A stretch of DNA of 64,000 nucleotides from Pseudomonas frederiksbergensis (GCF_017114915.1 NZ_JAAUOE010000022.1:35776-99775); one strand, 5' to 3'; counted from the first letter of the stretch, positions 27,343 to 36,107 are shown. A program made the numbers and translations. Notes: generated by a model from the sequence alone, not told the origin.

Positions 27343-29103
27343 ATGTTCGCGATCTCTCGCTCCATCCGCTTGACACTGTATACGCTGATGATCATCGCCG
27401 GCGCCGCCCTCGCCGCGACCCTGGCCATCCGCCACGCCGAACGCCAGGCGCTGGAAGAAGACGCTGTCCGCGCCAATCAGCAACTGGCGCTGTACGCCAA
27501 CTCCCTGCACACCCTGATCGACCGCTACCGTGCCCTGCCCGCCGTATTGGCGCTGGACCCGGAGTTGCGCACCGCGCTAAGCGGTGAAGTGAGTCCCGAA
27601 CAGCAGCTTGCGCTGAATCGCAAACTGGAAAAAATCAACGGCGCCGCGCATTCCTCGACCCTGGAACTGCTCGACCGCACCGGCCTGGCCGTGGCCGCCA
27701 GCAACTGGCGGTTGCCCAGTAGTTACGTCGGCCACAACTACGGTTTTCGCCCTTACTTCAGCCAGACTCGCACCCAAGGCACCGGGCGCTTTTATGCGGT
27801 GGGCGTGACCAGCGGCATTCCCGGTTACTTCCTGTCCAGCGCGGTGACCAGCGACAGTGGTGAGTTCCTCGGGGCGATGGTGGTGAAGCTTGAATTCCCG
27901 GAGCTTGAGCGCGAATGGCGTCAGGGCAGCGACACGTTGCTGGTCAGCGATGCCCGGGGGATCATTTTCATCGCCAACCAGCCGGGCTGGCGCTATCGCC
28001 AATTGAAACCCCTGAGCGACAGCGACCGCGCCGAGCTCAAAGCCACCCGTCAATACGACAAACAACCGCTGACCCCGCTTGAGTATCAACCGGTGCGGCG
28101 CTTTGACGACAACAGTGCGCTGACCCGGGTCGACGGTCCCGACGGGACGGCGGATTACCTCTGGGAATCGCTGCCGCTGGCCGCCGAAGGCTGGACGCTG
28201 CACCTGTTGCGTCGCCCGCAGATCCCCTTCGAAGACAGTCGCAACGCCGGGCTCGCCGCCGCCGGCGCCTGGCTGACGCTGGTGTTTCTGTTGCTGTTCC
28301 TCAATCAGCGTTGGCGTCTGGCGAAACTGCGTCAGCGCAGTCGCGAAGAGCTCGAGCGACTGGTGGAAGAACGCACCCGGGATTTACGCACAGCTCAGGA
28401 AGGGCTGGTGCAATCGGCCAAATTGGCAGCGCTGGGGCAGATGTCCGCCGCACTGGCCCATGAAATCAACCAGCCGCTGACCGCCCAGCGCATGCAGCTG
28501 GCTACGCTGAGGCTGCTGCTCGATCACGGTCGGGTCGACGAGGCTTACAAGGCGCTCAAGCCGGTGGACGAGATGCTCACGCGCATGGCCGCCCTCACCG
28601 GCCACCTGAAAACCTTCGCGCGCAAAAGCCCCAGCGGTTTGCGCGAACGGCTGGATCTGGCGTCGGTGGTGGATCAGGCCCTGCAATTGCTCGACGCCCG
28701 CCTGCGTGACGAACAGGTCAGCCTGGTGTTGCACCTGACCCGCCCGGCCTGGGTGCGCGGCGATGCGATTCGTCTGGAACAGGTGCTGATCAACCTGCTG
28801 CGCAACGCCCTGGACGCCATGCAGGGCAAACCCTGCAAACGTCTGGAAATCCGTCTCGAAGCCGATGAACAGCTGTGGCGCCTGAAGGTCATCGACAATG
28901 GCGGCGGCATTGCCGAGGAACATTTGAACCAGGTGTTCGACCCGTTCTTCACCACCAAACCGGTGGGGGATGGCCTGGGCCTGGGGCTGGCCGTGTCCTT
29001 TGCCATCGTCCACGAAGCGGGCGGACGCCTGAGCGCCGATAATGGCGAACACGGTGCGGTGTTCACCCTGACGCTGCCCATCGATCTGGAGGTAGCTGCC
29101 TGA
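27343..29103 (+). CDS. Sensor histidine kinase, DctB/MifS type
   Basis: 586 aa from ATG 27343 (MFAISRSIRLTLYTLMIIAG); upstream in-frame starts lack support. Membrane helix at residues 12-30, periplasmic double-Cache-type sensor (STLELLDRTGLAVAASNWRL, YFLSSAVTSDSGEFLGAMVV), second helix (AAGAWLTLVFLLLFLNQRW), coiled linker with AQEGLVQSAKLAALGQMSAA, H-box LAHEINQPLTAQ, then HATPase boxes NLLRNALDAM, DNGGGI and GDGLGLGLAVSF. It phosphorylates the adjacent sigma-54 regulator, whose start overlaps its stop. With a KgtP-like transporter next door it is probably a C4/C5-dicarboxylate (alpha-ketoglutarate type) sensor, as MifS of P. aeruginosa. Confidence 0.9.
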   Translation: MFAISRSIRLTLYTLMIIAGAALAATLAIRHAERQALEEDAVRANQQLALYANSLHTLIDRYRALPAVLALDPELRTALSGEVSPEQQLALNRKLEKINGAAHSSTLELLDRTGLAVAASNWRLPSSYVGHNYGFRPYFSQTRTQGTGRFYAVGVTSGIPGYFLSSAVTSDSGEFLGAMVVKLEFPELEREWRQGSDTLLVSDARGIIFIANQPGWRYRQLKPLSDSDRAELKATRQYDKQPLTPLEYQPVRRFDDNSALTRVDGPDGTADYLWESLPLAAEGWTLHLLRRPQIPFEDSRNAGLAAAGAWLTLVFLLLFLNQRWRLAKLRQRSREELERLVEERTRDLRTAQEGLVQSAKLAALGQMSAALAHEINQPLTAQRMQLATLRLLLDHGRVDEAYKALKPVDEMLTRMAALTGHLKTFARKSPSGLRERLDLASVVDQALQLLDARLRDEQVSLVLHLTRPAWVRGDAIRLEQVLINLLRNALDAMQGKPCKRLEIRLEADEQLWRLKVIDNGGGIAEEHLNQVFDPFFTTKPVGDGLGLGLAVSFAIVHEAGGRLSADNGEHGAVFTLTLPIDLEVAA

Positions 29104-30434
29104 TGCTCAATTCGGTGATGGTGGTCGATGACGAAAGCAGCATCCGCAGCGCTGTTCAACAGTGGCTGAGCCTGTCGGGTTTCGAGGTTCAGCTGTTCAG
29201 CCGCGCCGATGAGTGCCTGGCGCAACTGCCCAGGCATTTCCCCGGGGTGATTCTCAGCGATGTGCGCATGCCCGGCATGACCGGGCTGGAGCTGCTGGCT
29301 GAAGTGCAGCGCCGCGATGCCGATTTGCCGGTGATCCTGTTGACCGGTCACGGTGATGTGCCGATGGCCGTCGAAGCGATGCGCGATGGCGCCTACGATT
29401 TCCTCGAGAAACCTTTCAGCCCGGAAACCCTGCTCGGCAGCCTGCGTCGGGCGCTGGACAAGCGCCGGTTGGTTTTGGAAAACCGTGCCCTGCATGAGCA
29501 GGCGGACAATCGCGCCAAACTCGACGCCACGCTGCTGGGGGTGTCCCGTGGCTTGCAGACGCTGCGCCGGCAGGTGCTGGATCTGGCGACGCTGCCGGTC
29601 AACGTGCTGATCCGTGGCGAAACCGGCAGCGGCAAGGAACTGGTTGCCCGTTGCCTGCACGACTTCGGTCCCCGCGCCGACAAGCCTTTCGTGGCGTTGA
29701 ACTGCGCGGCGATCCCCGAGCAGTTGTTCGAGGCCGAGCTGTTCGGCCATGAGAGCGGCGCGTTCACGGGTGCTCAGGGCAAACGCGTCGGCAAGCTCGA
29801 ATACGCCGATGGCGGCACGCTGTTTCTCGATGAAATCGAAAGCATGCCCCTGGCCCAGCAGGTAAAACTGCTGCGGGTGTTGCAGGAGCAGAAACTGGAG
29901 CGGTTGGGCTCCAACCAGAGTATCCACGTGGACTTGCGGATCATCGCCGCAACCAAACCCGACTTGCTGGATGAAGCCCGGGCCGGACGTTTTCGCGAAG
30001 ACTTGGCTTATCGCTTGAATGTCGCCGAGTTGCGTTTGCCGCCGTTGCGCGACCGGCGTGAAGACATTCCGTTGTTGTTCGAGTTTTTCGCCCAGAGTGC
30101 CGCCGAACGTCTTGGCCGGACATTTCCACCGTTGAGCGGGCCGCAGTTGAGTCATCTGTTGAGCCACGACTGGCCGGGCAATGTGCGCGAACTGGCGAAC
30201 GTCGCCGAGCGGCAAGTATTGGGCCTCGGCGAACCGGAGCCGGTGGGGATCGATCCCGGCCAGTCTCTGGCGGCGCAGCAGGAAGCCTTCGAAGCCCATT
30301 GCTTGCGCGCGGCATTGACCCGGCATAAGGGCGATGTGAAAGCGGTGCTTGAAGAACTGCAACTGCCGCGCCGTACCTTCAATGAAAAGATGCAGCGCCA
30401 TGGCTTGACCCGGGAGATGTTTATCGGCGAATGA
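29103..30434 (+). CDS. Sigma-54-dependent response regulator, DctD/MifR type
   Basis: 443 aa. Receiver domain (VMVVDDESSIRSAVQQWL, phospho-Asp in VILSDVRMPG, VILLTGHGDV, LEKPF), AAA+ domain with Walker A GETGSGKE, sigma-54 contact loop ESGAFTGA (GAFTGA kept), Walker B GGTLFLDEIE and arginine fingers in FREDLAYRLNV, then a Fis-type helix-turn-helix (GDVKAVLEELQLPRRTFNEK). Once phosphorylated it should activate a -24/-12 promoter; one lies in front of the next gene. The stop codon TGA is the first part of a GATCGTTCCCACGC repeat. Confidence 0.93.
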   Translation: MLNSVMVVDDESSIRSAVQQWLSLSGFEVQLFSRADECLAQLPRHFPGVILSDVRMPGMTGLELLAEVQRRDADLPVILLTGHGDVPMAVEAMRDGAYDFLEKPFSPETLLGSLRRALDKRRLVLENRALHEQADNRAKLDATLLGVSRGLQTLRRQVLDLATLPVNVLIRGETGSGKELVARCLHDFGPRADKPFVALNCAAIPEQLFEAELFGHESGAFTGAQGKRVGKLEYADGGTLFLDEIESMPLAQQVKLLRVLQEQKLERLGSNQSIHVDLRIIAATKPDLLDEARAGRFREDLAYRLNVAELRLPPLRDRREDIPLLFEFFAQSAAERLGRTFPPLSGPQLSHLLSHDWPGNVRELANVAERQVLGLGEPEPVGIDPGQSLAAQQEAFEAHCLRAALTRHKGDVKAVLEELQLPRRTFNEKMQRHGLTREMFIGE

Positions 30435-30539
30435 TCGTTCCCACGCTCTGCGTGGGAATGCAGCCCGGGACGCTCTGCGTCCCAAAGCCGAACGCGGAGC
30501 GTCCGTAGAGGCATTCCCACGCAGAGCGTGGGAACGATC
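30433..30539. repeat. GATCGTTCCCACGC-type palindromic repeat, copy 1
   Basis: Outer arms GATCGTTCCCACGCTCTGCG and its complement enclose GGACGCTCTGCGTCC and a related GGAGCGTCC segment. About 107 bp, overlapping the stop codon of the regulator. Similar units at 41409, 46042, 55569 and 61248. Confidence 0.8.
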
Positions 30540-30586
30540 AATCCAGGCCCGGAATAAGCAAATTTCCGCTCATCCGCCCTCTACAA

Positions 30587-30604
30587 TGAGCGGATTTCCG
30601 CTCA
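30587..30604. promoter_or_regulatory. Palindromic upstream activating site for the transporter
   Basis: TGAGCGGATTTCCGCTCA, perfect 8-bp arms with a TT centre, 41 bp before the -24 element. A direct half-copy TTTCCGCTCA lies at 30563-30572. Placement fits an enhancer for the sigma-54 regulator encoded just upstream; the assignment is inferred. Confidence 0.6.
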
Positions 30605-30644
30605 ACAAAATCCACCACCCCCTCTAAACCGGCCCTCCTCCCCT

Positions 30645-30660
30645 TGGCACAGCTCCTGCT
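30645..30660 (+). promoter_or_regulatory. Sigma-54 (-24/-12) promoter
   Basis: TGGCACAGCTCCTGCT: the GG and GC dinucleotides are 12 bp apart as required, close to the TGGCACG-N4-TTGCW consensus. It lies 63 bp before the transporter start and downstream of the palindromic site. Confidence 0.75.
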
Positions 30661-30722
30661 ATAGCCCCTGCAGGCTGCGTTTAAACGCGCTCCACAAAAA
30701 CAATTAAACGAAGGATCCTTCA

Positions 30723-32042
30723 ATGGATAACTCCAACGCCCTGCCCCTTGGGTCGGCCGCCGTGCCGGCTAAAGAAAGAACCACTGCCAGCCGGATCAAA
30801 TCGATCTTCAGCGGCTCTGTCGGCAACATGGTCGAGTGGTACGACTGGTACGTCTACGCCGCCTTCTCCCTGTACTTCGCCAAAGTCTTCTTCCCCAAAG
30901 GCGACACTACCGCCCAACTGCTCAACACCGCCGCGATCTTCGCCGTGGGCTTTTTGATGCGCCCGATCGGTGGCTGGCTGATGGGCCTCTACGCCGACAA
31001 GGCCGGTCGCAAACGGGCGTTGATGGCCTCGGTCTACCTGATGTGCTTCGGCTCGCTGCTGATCGCCCTGAGCCCCGGTTATGAAACCATCGGCATCGGC
31101 GCGCCGATCCTGCTGGTGTTCGCCCGCCTGCTGCAAGGTTTGTCGGTCGGAGGTGAGTATGGCACCTCGGCCACGTACCTCAGCGAAATGGCGACCAAGG
31201 AACGTCGCGGCTTTTACTCCAGCTTCCAGTACGTGACCCTGATCTCCGGCCAGCTCATCGCCCTGGGCGTGTTGATCGTGCTGCAAAACGTCCTGACCAC
31301 CGAAGAGCTGTACGCCTGGGGCTGGCGCATTCCGTTCGCCATCGGCGCACTGTGTGCCGTGGTCGCGCTGTACCTGCGTCGTGGCATGGAAGAAACCGAG
31401 TCGTTCACCAAGAAAGAAAAAGCCAAGGAAAGCGCCATGCGCACCTTGCTGCGCCATCCCAAGGAACTGCTGACCGTGGTCGGCCTGACCATGGGCGGCA
31501 CGCTGGCGTTCTACACCTACACCACGTACATGCAGAAATACCTGGTGAACACCGTCGGCATGAGCATCTCCGACTCCACCACGATTTCCGCCGCCACGCT
31601 GTTCCTGTTCATGTGCCTGCAACCGATCATCGGCGGGCTGTCGGATAAAATCGGTCGTCGGCCGATCCTGATCGCCTTCGGCATTCTCGGGACACTGTTC
31701 ACCGTGCCGATCCTGACCACCCTGCACACCATCCAGACCTGGTGGGGCGCGTTCTTCCTGATCATGGCGGCGCTGATCATCGTCAGCGGCTACACCTCGA
31801 TCAACGCGGTGGTCAAAGCCGAACTGTTCCCCACCGAAATCCGCGCTCTGGGCGTTGGCCTGCCGTACGCCCTGACCGTGTCGATCTTCGGCGGCACCGC
31901 TGAATACATCGCCCTGTGGTTCAAGAGCATCGGCATGGAAACCGGTTACTACTGGTATGTCACGGCGTGCATCGCGGTGTCGTTGCTGGTGTACGTGACC
32001 ATGAAAGACACCCGCAAGCATTCGCGGATCGAGACCGACTGA
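30723..32042 (+). CDS. MFS dicarboxylate/alpha-ketoglutarate permease (KgtP/PcaT-like)
   Basis: 439 aa with 12 membrane helices. The metabolite-H+ symporter signatures are clear: SGSVGNMVEWYDWYVYAAF, GFLMRPIGGWLMGLYADKAG, FARLLQGLSVGGEYGTSATY, RRGFYSSFQYVTLISGQL, SDKIGRRPIL and PTEIRALGVGLPYALTVSIF. These are typical of KgtP, which imports alpha-ketoglutarate. Start ATG 30723 has GAAGGATCC upstream. The sigma-54 promoter, palindromic site and adjacent DctB/DctD-type pair suggest induction by its own substrate. A terminator follows. Confidence 0.9.
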   Translation: MDNSNALPLGSAAVPAKERTTASRIKSIFSGSVGNMVEWYDWYVYAAFSLYFAKVFFPKGDTTAQLLNTAAIFAVGFLMRPIGGWLMGLYADKAGRKRALMASVYLMCFGSLLIALSPGYETIGIGAPILLVFARLLQGLSVGGEYGTSATYLSEMATKERRGFYSSFQYVTLISGQLIALGVLIVLQNVLTTEELYAWGWRIPFAIGALCAVVALYLRRGMEETESFTKKEKAKESAMRTLLRHPKELLTVVGLTMGGTLAFYTYTTYMQKYLVNTVGMSISDSTTISAATLFLFMCLQPIIGGLSDKIGRRPILIAFGILGTLFTVPILTTLHTIQTWWGAFFLIMAALIIVSGYTSINAVVKAELFPTEIRALGVGLPYALTVSIFGGTAEYIALWFKSIGMETGYYWYVTACIAVSLLVYVTMKDTRKHSRIETD

Positions 32043-32057
32043 TTTCGGACACGCAAC

Positions 32058-32095
32058 AAAAAAAGGGGCAGACCTTACCGGATCGGCCCCTTTTT
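32058..32095 (+). terminator. Intrinsic terminator after the permease
   Basis: AAAAGGGGC ... GCCCCTTTTT, 16 bp after the stop codon. Confidence 0.88.
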
Positions 32096-32164
32096 CGTTG
32101 CTGGAAATAACGTGTTCGTCCTTGCACTATGGACGTCCCCCGAACAATGCCCGGAACCCCTTAC

Positions 32165-32794
32165 ATGCCCGACGACATCCATTTCTACGAACCCGCCAAC
32201 GGCCACGGCCTGCCCCATGATCCGTTCAACGCCATCGTCGGCCCGCGCCCCATCGGCTGGATTTCCTCCCAGGACGCCAATGGCCGCCTGAACCTGGCGC
32301 CGTACAGCTTTTTCAACGCCTTCAACTACATCCCGCCGATCATTGGGTTCTCCAGTGTCGGGCGCAAAGACAGCCTGAACAACATCGAGCAGACCGGCGA
32401 ATTCGCCTGGAACCTGGCGACGCGTCCGCTGGCCGAGCAGATGAACCAGAGCTGCGCCATGGTCGGGCCTGAGGTCGACGAGTTCGAACTGTCCGGGCTG
32501 AACACCGCCGCGTCGAAAATCATTCAGGTGCCACGGGTCGCCGAAAGCCCGGTGTCCTTCGAGTGCAAGGTCACGCAGATCATTCAGTTGCAGCGCGCCA
32601 ACAAGGAAGTGGTGCCGAGCTGGCTGATTCTCGGCGAAGTGGTCGCCGTGCATATCGCCAAGTGGCTGTTGAAGGATGGGGTGTACGACACCGCCGCGGC
32701 AGAACCGATTCTGCGCGGCGGCGGGCCGGCGGATTACTTTCAGCTGGGGCCAGAGGCACTGTTCAAGATGTTCCGCCCGGGGGCGGTCAAGTGA
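32165..32794 (+). CDS. Flavin reductase-like FMN-binding split-barrel protein
   Basis: About 209 aa from ATG 32165 (MPDDIHFYEPANGHGLPHDP); an ATG at 32129 is possible, and neither has a clear ribosome site. The core FNAIVGPRPIGWISSQDANG, LNLAPYSFFNAFNYIPPIIG and DSLNNIEQTGEFAWNLATR is the FMN-binding flavin reductase pattern. Such enzymes bind FMN and reduce flavins or other small compounds; the substrate cannot be told. Its stop is immediately followed by the end of the convergent small gene at 32795. Confidence 0.88.
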   Translation: MPDDIHFYEPANGHGLPHDPFNAIVGPRPIGWISSQDANGRLNLAPYSFFNAFNYIPPIIGFSSVGRKDSLNNIEQTGEFAWNLATRPLAEQMNQSCAMVGPEVDEFELSGLNTAASKIIQVPRVAESPVSFECKVTQIIQLQRANKEVVPSWLILGEVVAVHIAKWLLKDGVYDTAAAEPILRGGGPADYFQLGPEALFKMFRPGAVK

Positions 32795-33025
32795 TTACCA
32801 GAGCAGGTCGGCGTCTTGTTTGACGTCTTTGAGGCGGGTCAGCTCTTTGGCCGCGGCCTCGTCGGCTTCATGAGCGGTCTTGAAGGTCTGGCCTTCCAGG
32901 ACCTTGTGAAAAACCGGGGCACCGGAACCACCGAGGGCTTTGACGGCAATCGCGGCGTGGTAACCGCCCTCGCCCGGTACTACGGCTGAAACGGCTTCGA
33001 AGTGTTCAAAGGCTTTGCGTGCCAT
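32795..33025 (-). CDS. Small conserved protein of unknown function
   Basis: 76 aa, soluble, MARKAFEHFEAVSAVVPGEG followed by YHAAIAVKALGGSGAPVFHK and an acidic/lysine helix with AHEADEAAAKELTRL. No known motif. The convergent stop abuts the flavin reductase-like gene. Good start context (CATTAGCCAGGATCCGCGAC). I do not recognise a family. Confidence 0.7.
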   Translation of the reverse strand: MARKAFEHFEAVSAVVPGEGGYHAAIAVKALGGSGAPVFHKVLEGQTFKTAHEADEAAAKELTRLKDVKQDADLLW

Positions 33026-33066
33026 GTCGCGGATCCTGGCTAATGGAGAGTTGCGCCATTAAACCC

Positions 33067-33420
33067 TCAACCGGCCAGTTTGTGTACCGCTGCCTGGGAC
33101 TGGCCAAGGGCCTGGGCCGCCGAGACCTCCTTGAAGGTATGAAAATCCAGGCTGTTGACCACCAACTCCTGCACCAGCTCGGCAAAAATCTGCATTGACG
33201 GGCTGCCGAAATAAGCGGTCATGGCCTGTTGGTCGGCCCAGAAACCGGACACCAGCCACAGCTCGGGATCGCATTGCGAGTGCTGCAGGGCGAAGCTCAG
33301 GCAACCCGCTGCGCTGCGCGATGGTTCGATCAGGGCGCTCAGGCGCACACCGAGTTCCGCCGAACGCCCGGCGCGGGCGCGTACGAAGGCCATATGACTG
33401 ACGGGGATCTGCGTAGACAT
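33067..33420 (-). CDS. Antibiotic biosynthesis monooxygenase (ABM)-type dimeric barrel protein
   Basis: 117 aa from ATG 33418-33420 (MSTQIPVSHMAFVRARAGRS) with GGGAGGGTTG upstream; a longer frame to 33501 has no ribosome site. Pattern of ABM domains: strand with HMAFVRARAG, helix AELGVRLSALIEPSRSAAGC, LSFALQHSQCDPELWLVSGF, then FAELVQELV. Members range from true monooxygenases to heme- or quinol-degrading proteins, so the reaction is unknown. Divergent from the AraC-type gene. Confidence 0.75.
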   Translation of the reverse strand: MSTQIPVSHMAFVRARAGRSAELGVRLSALIEPSRSAAGCLSFALQHSQCDPELWLVSGFWADQQAMTAYFGSPSMQIFAELVQELVVNSLDFHTFKEVSAAQALGQSQAAVHKLAG

Positions 33421-33755
33421 GTTCAACCCTCCCAGGTCATCCAGTGGCAGCCGGGGACGGGCTGCGACAGGATCCAAGGTTAGGCGGCGCCTCACCGTCA
33501 CCGTTAGTCGATTTCTGCCGGCTTATTGCACAATCCTGCGTGGCTGCAGCAAACGCCTGTAACAGCAGGTAAAACACTGTCACACCGCTGCAACACGACT
33601 TTCAAGCAAGTTTGCCCGGCGTTGCCCTGCCATAACGGCACCGCGTATTCACCCCGTGCAGAATCAGGCAAGCTTTGGGCAGGATGTGTCTAGCGCTGTC
33701 CCTTGCACAAACTTAAGCTCGGCCCATGACCAACGCTTTCCCGAGGATGCCCTGC
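33421..33755. other. 335-bp divergent promoter region
   Basis: Between the ABM-type and AraC-type genes. It contains CTGTAACAGCAGGTAAAACA and CTGTCACACCGCTGCAACAC, which could be operator half-sites; no clear -10/-35 pair and no gene were found. Confidence 0.4.
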
Positions 33756-34706
33756 ATGTCGTCGCTCGATCACTTTCAAGCCCCGCTGGACACTGACATG
33801 GAAAAACAGCGCGCGGAACTGGCCGCCCTTATCCGTCGCAACACGATGGAGGATGGCAACTATGCTACCGCCGTCGATTCGCTGTTCATGTCGCGCCACA
33901 GCCAAAACCATGACTTCGCCCCGGGGCTGGCGCAACCGGCCCTGTGCATCATGGCCCAGGGACGCAAGGAAGTTCGGCTGGCGGATGAACACTTCAATTA
34001 CGACCCGCTGAATTACCTGGTGGTGTCGGTCTCGATGCCGCTGAGCGGGCGGGTGGTGAATGCCTCGCCCGAGGAACCGATTCTCGCCGTGCGGATGGAC
34101 ATCGACCCGGCGCAAATCACCGCACTGATTGCCGACGCTGGCCCCATCGGCGTGCCCGCACGGCCCACGGGGCGCGGGCTGTACGTCGAGAAGATCGACT
34201 CGGCCATGCTCGACGCCGTGCTGCGCCTGGTGCGTTTGCTGGACACCCCCAAAGACATTGCCATGCTCGCGCCGCTGATTCGCCGGGAGATTCTGTATCG
34301 GCTGTTGCGCAGCCAGCAGGGGCATCGGCTGTATGAGATTGCCATCGCCAACAGCCAGAGCCATCGCATCAGCCAGGCGATCAAATGGCTCAACGGCAAT
34401 TATGAGCAACCGCTGCGCATCGACGATCTGGCGAAGGAAGTGAACCTGAGCGTGTCGACGCTGCATCACCGTTTCAAGGCGATGACGGCGATGAGCCCGC
34501 TGCAGTATCAGAAACAGCTGCGCCTGCAAGAAGCGCGGCGGTTGATGCTGGCCGAAGGGCTGGAGGCTTCGGCGGCGGGTTATCGCGTCGGGTATGAAAG
34601 CCCTTCACAGTTCAGCCGCGAGTACAGCCGCTTGTTCGGGGCGCCACCGCTGCGGGATTTGGCGCGGTTGCGTGTAGGAGCGAGGCTTGCCCGCGAAGAA
34701 CGATAA
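33756..34706 (+). CDS. AraC-family transcriptional regulator
   Basis: 316 aa from ATG 33756 (MSSLDHFQAPLDTDMEKQRA) with CGAGGA upstream. N-terminal AraC_N-type ligand domain (AQPALCIMAQGRKEVRLADE, YLVVSVSMPLSGRV), C-terminal double helix-turn-helix: INGNYEQPL-like LNGNYEQPLRIDDLAKEVNL, STLHHRFKAMTAMSPLQYQK, then GYRVGYESPSQFSREYSRLF. The last residues RVGARLAREER are encoded by a REP palindrome, so the original stop was probably lost to REP insertion. Target unknown; the divergent ABM-type gene is the obvious candidate. Confidence 0.9.
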   Translation: MSSLDHFQAPLDTDMEKQRAELAALIRRNTMEDGNYATAVDSLFMSRHSQNHDFAPGLAQPALCIMAQGRKEVRLADEHFNYDPLNYLVVSVSMPLSGRVVNASPEEPILAVRMDIDPAQITALIADAGPIGVPARPTGRGLYVEKIDSAMLDAVLRLVRLLDTPKDIAMLAPLIRREILYRLLRSQQGHRLYEIAIANSQSHRISQAIKWLNGNYEQPLRIDDLAKEVNLSVSTLHHRFKAMTAMSPLQYQKQLRLQEARRLMLAEGLEASAAGYRVGYESPSQFSREYSRLFGAPPLRDLARLRVGARLAREER

Positions 34707-34797
34707 TGCGGTCATTCAGATACACCGCAAAGACGTCGGTACAATCAACATTGATGTCGCCTGACACATCGCTTTCGCGGGCAAGCCTCGCTCGTAC
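34674..34797. repeat. REPIN with conserved spacer, overlapping the AraC coding end
   Basis: TGTAGGAGCGAGGCTTGCCC at the left lies inside the coding sequence; the inverted partner CGCGGGCAAGCCTCGCTCGT is at the right. The spacer GACGTCGGTACAATCAACAT plus TGATGTCGCCTGACACA recurs almost exactly at about 60495-60540, and its first bases end the window. Confidence 0.85.
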
Positions 34798-34921
34798 AGG
34801 GGGTTATCTATTTTTTTGAGTTTTTTTTCGTTGAGGCTGTAACGCCTCGCCCTGTCGTTTCTCTAGAGCGGTAAGCAAGCACAAACGCTTGCCAAACCAA
34901 GCTCAATTTCGGAGAAACATC

Positions 34922-35227
34922 ATGACTGCTACCACCCGCACCCTGTCCGCCACCGCCCTGGTTCTGGCCCTCGGTTCTGCCCTGAGCATCGCCGCGGTCT
35001 CCACTGCCCACGCCGCTGACGCCAACATGGAAAAATGCTTCGGCGTGGCCATGAAAGGCAAAAACGATTGCGCCGCAGGCGCTGGCACCACTTGCGCCGG
35101 CACCGCCAAAATGGATCACCAGGCCAATGCCTGGAAACTCGTCCCGAAAGGCACCTGCATGACCACCGAGAGCCAGACCTCGCCAACCGGTTTCGGCCAG
35201 TTGCAAGCCTACAAAGCCAAGTCGTAA
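34922..35227 (+). CDS. bufA1: DUF2282 small secreted peptide, bufferin-type RiPP precursor (BufA1-like)
   Basis: 101 aa from ATG 34922 with CGGAGAAAC upstream. Sec-type signal peptide (TALVLALGSALSIAAVSTAH) with cleavage near AHA-AD. The mature part has four cysteines, Cys39, Cys50, Cys58 and Cys79, in the DUF2282 pattern MEKCFGVAMKGKNDCAAG and WKLVPKGTC. Bufferins are periplasmic copper-binding peptides whose cysteines are modified by the neighbouring DUF692 enzyme. A T-rich tract (34809-34832) precedes the gene. First gene of a four-gene operon. Confidence 0.88.
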   Translation: MTATTRTLSATALVLALGSALSIAAVSTAHAADANMEKCFGVAMKGKNDCAAGAGTTCAGTAKMDHQANAWKLVPKGTCMTTESQTSPTGFGQLQAYKAKS

Positions 35228-35252
35228 TCAGCACCCAGCCTGAGTGTCGACC

Positions 35253-36107
35253 ATGAACCATTCATTCTCCGGGCTCCCGCCCCGCTCCGGGCTGGGGCTC
35301 AAGACCGAGCACTTTCGTGAAGTGCTCGGTGCACAACCGGACATCGGTTTCTTCGAAGTCCACGCCGAAAACTACATGGTGGCCGGCGGCCCGTTTCATC
35401 ATTTCCTGGGGTTGATCCGCGAGCAGTATCCGCTGTCGCTGCACGGCGTTGGCCTGTCCATCGGCGCCGAAGGTCCGCTGGATGGTCAGCACCTGCAAAG
35501 GCTTGCCGCGCTGATCGAACGTTATCAACCCCAATCTTTTTCCGAACACCTGGCCTGGTCCAGCCATGGCCCGGTGTTTCTCAACGACCTGCTGCCCCTG
35601 GCCTACGATGCACCGACGCTGAACCGCGTCTGCGAGCACATCGATCAGGTGCAGAACACCCTCAAACGCCCGATGCTGCTGGAAAACCCGGCGACCTACC
35701 TGGCGTTCCAGCGCTCGACCATCGATGAAGCCGACTTCATCTGTGAAGTCATTCGCCGCACCGGCTGCGGCCTGCTGCTGGACGTCAACAACGTCTACGT
35801 CTCCTGCATCAATCACCAAAAAGATCCGCTGGCCTACATCGACGCCCTGCCGCTGCACGCGGTGGGAGAGATTCATCTGGCCGGGTTTGCCGAAGACACC
35901 GACAGTCTCGGCGACCGTTTACTGATCGACGATCACGGCGCGCCCATCGATAACGCGGTGTGGGCGCTGTACTCACGGGTGCTGGAGCGGGTCGGCCCGA
36001 TCGCCACATTGATCGAGCGCGATAACCAGCTGCCGGCCTTCAGCGTGTTACACGCAGAAGCCCTTCACGCCGACGAGTTGCTACTGCGCGCAGGAGCCCG
36101 ATCATGA
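35253..36107 (+). CDS. bufB: DUF692 multinuclear non-heme iron oxidative enzyme (MNIO, BufB-like)
   Basis: 284 aa from ATG 35253; a GTG nine bases earlier is possible. TIM-barrel MNIO family: FFEVHAENYMVAGG, YPLSLHGVGLSIGAEGPLD, FSEHLAWS, MLLENPATYL, GLLLDVNNVYVS, GEIHLAGF and LLIDDHGAPI carry the His, Glu, Asp and Asn metal ligands. MNIO enzymes modify cysteines in RiPP precursors; here the substrate should be the upstream DUF2282 peptide. 25 bp behind that gene and overlapping the next by 4 bp. Confidence 0.92.
   Translation: MNHSFSGLPPRSGLGLKTEHFREVLGAQPDIGFFEVHAENYMVAGGPFHHFLGLIREQYPLSLHGVGLSIGAEGPLDGQHLQRLAALIERYQPQSFSEHLAWSSHGPVFLNDLLPLAYDAPTLNRVCEHIDQVQNTLKRPMLLENPATYLAFQRSTIDEADFICEVIRRTGCGLLLDVNNVYVSCINHQKDPLAYIDALPLHAVGEIHLAGFAEDTDSLGDRLLIDDHGAPIDNAVWALYSRVLERVGPIATLIERDNQLPAFSVLHAEALHADELLLRAGARS

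Noticed and set aside
28674..30485. 603-codon open frame antisense to the kinase and regulator pair
   Set aside because: Spans two well-supported genes on the other strand and has no recognisable domain.
34825..34870. ECF-type promoter before the bufferin operon
   Set aside because: TGTAAC and TCGTTT are present but spacing is too short for a -35/-10 pair.
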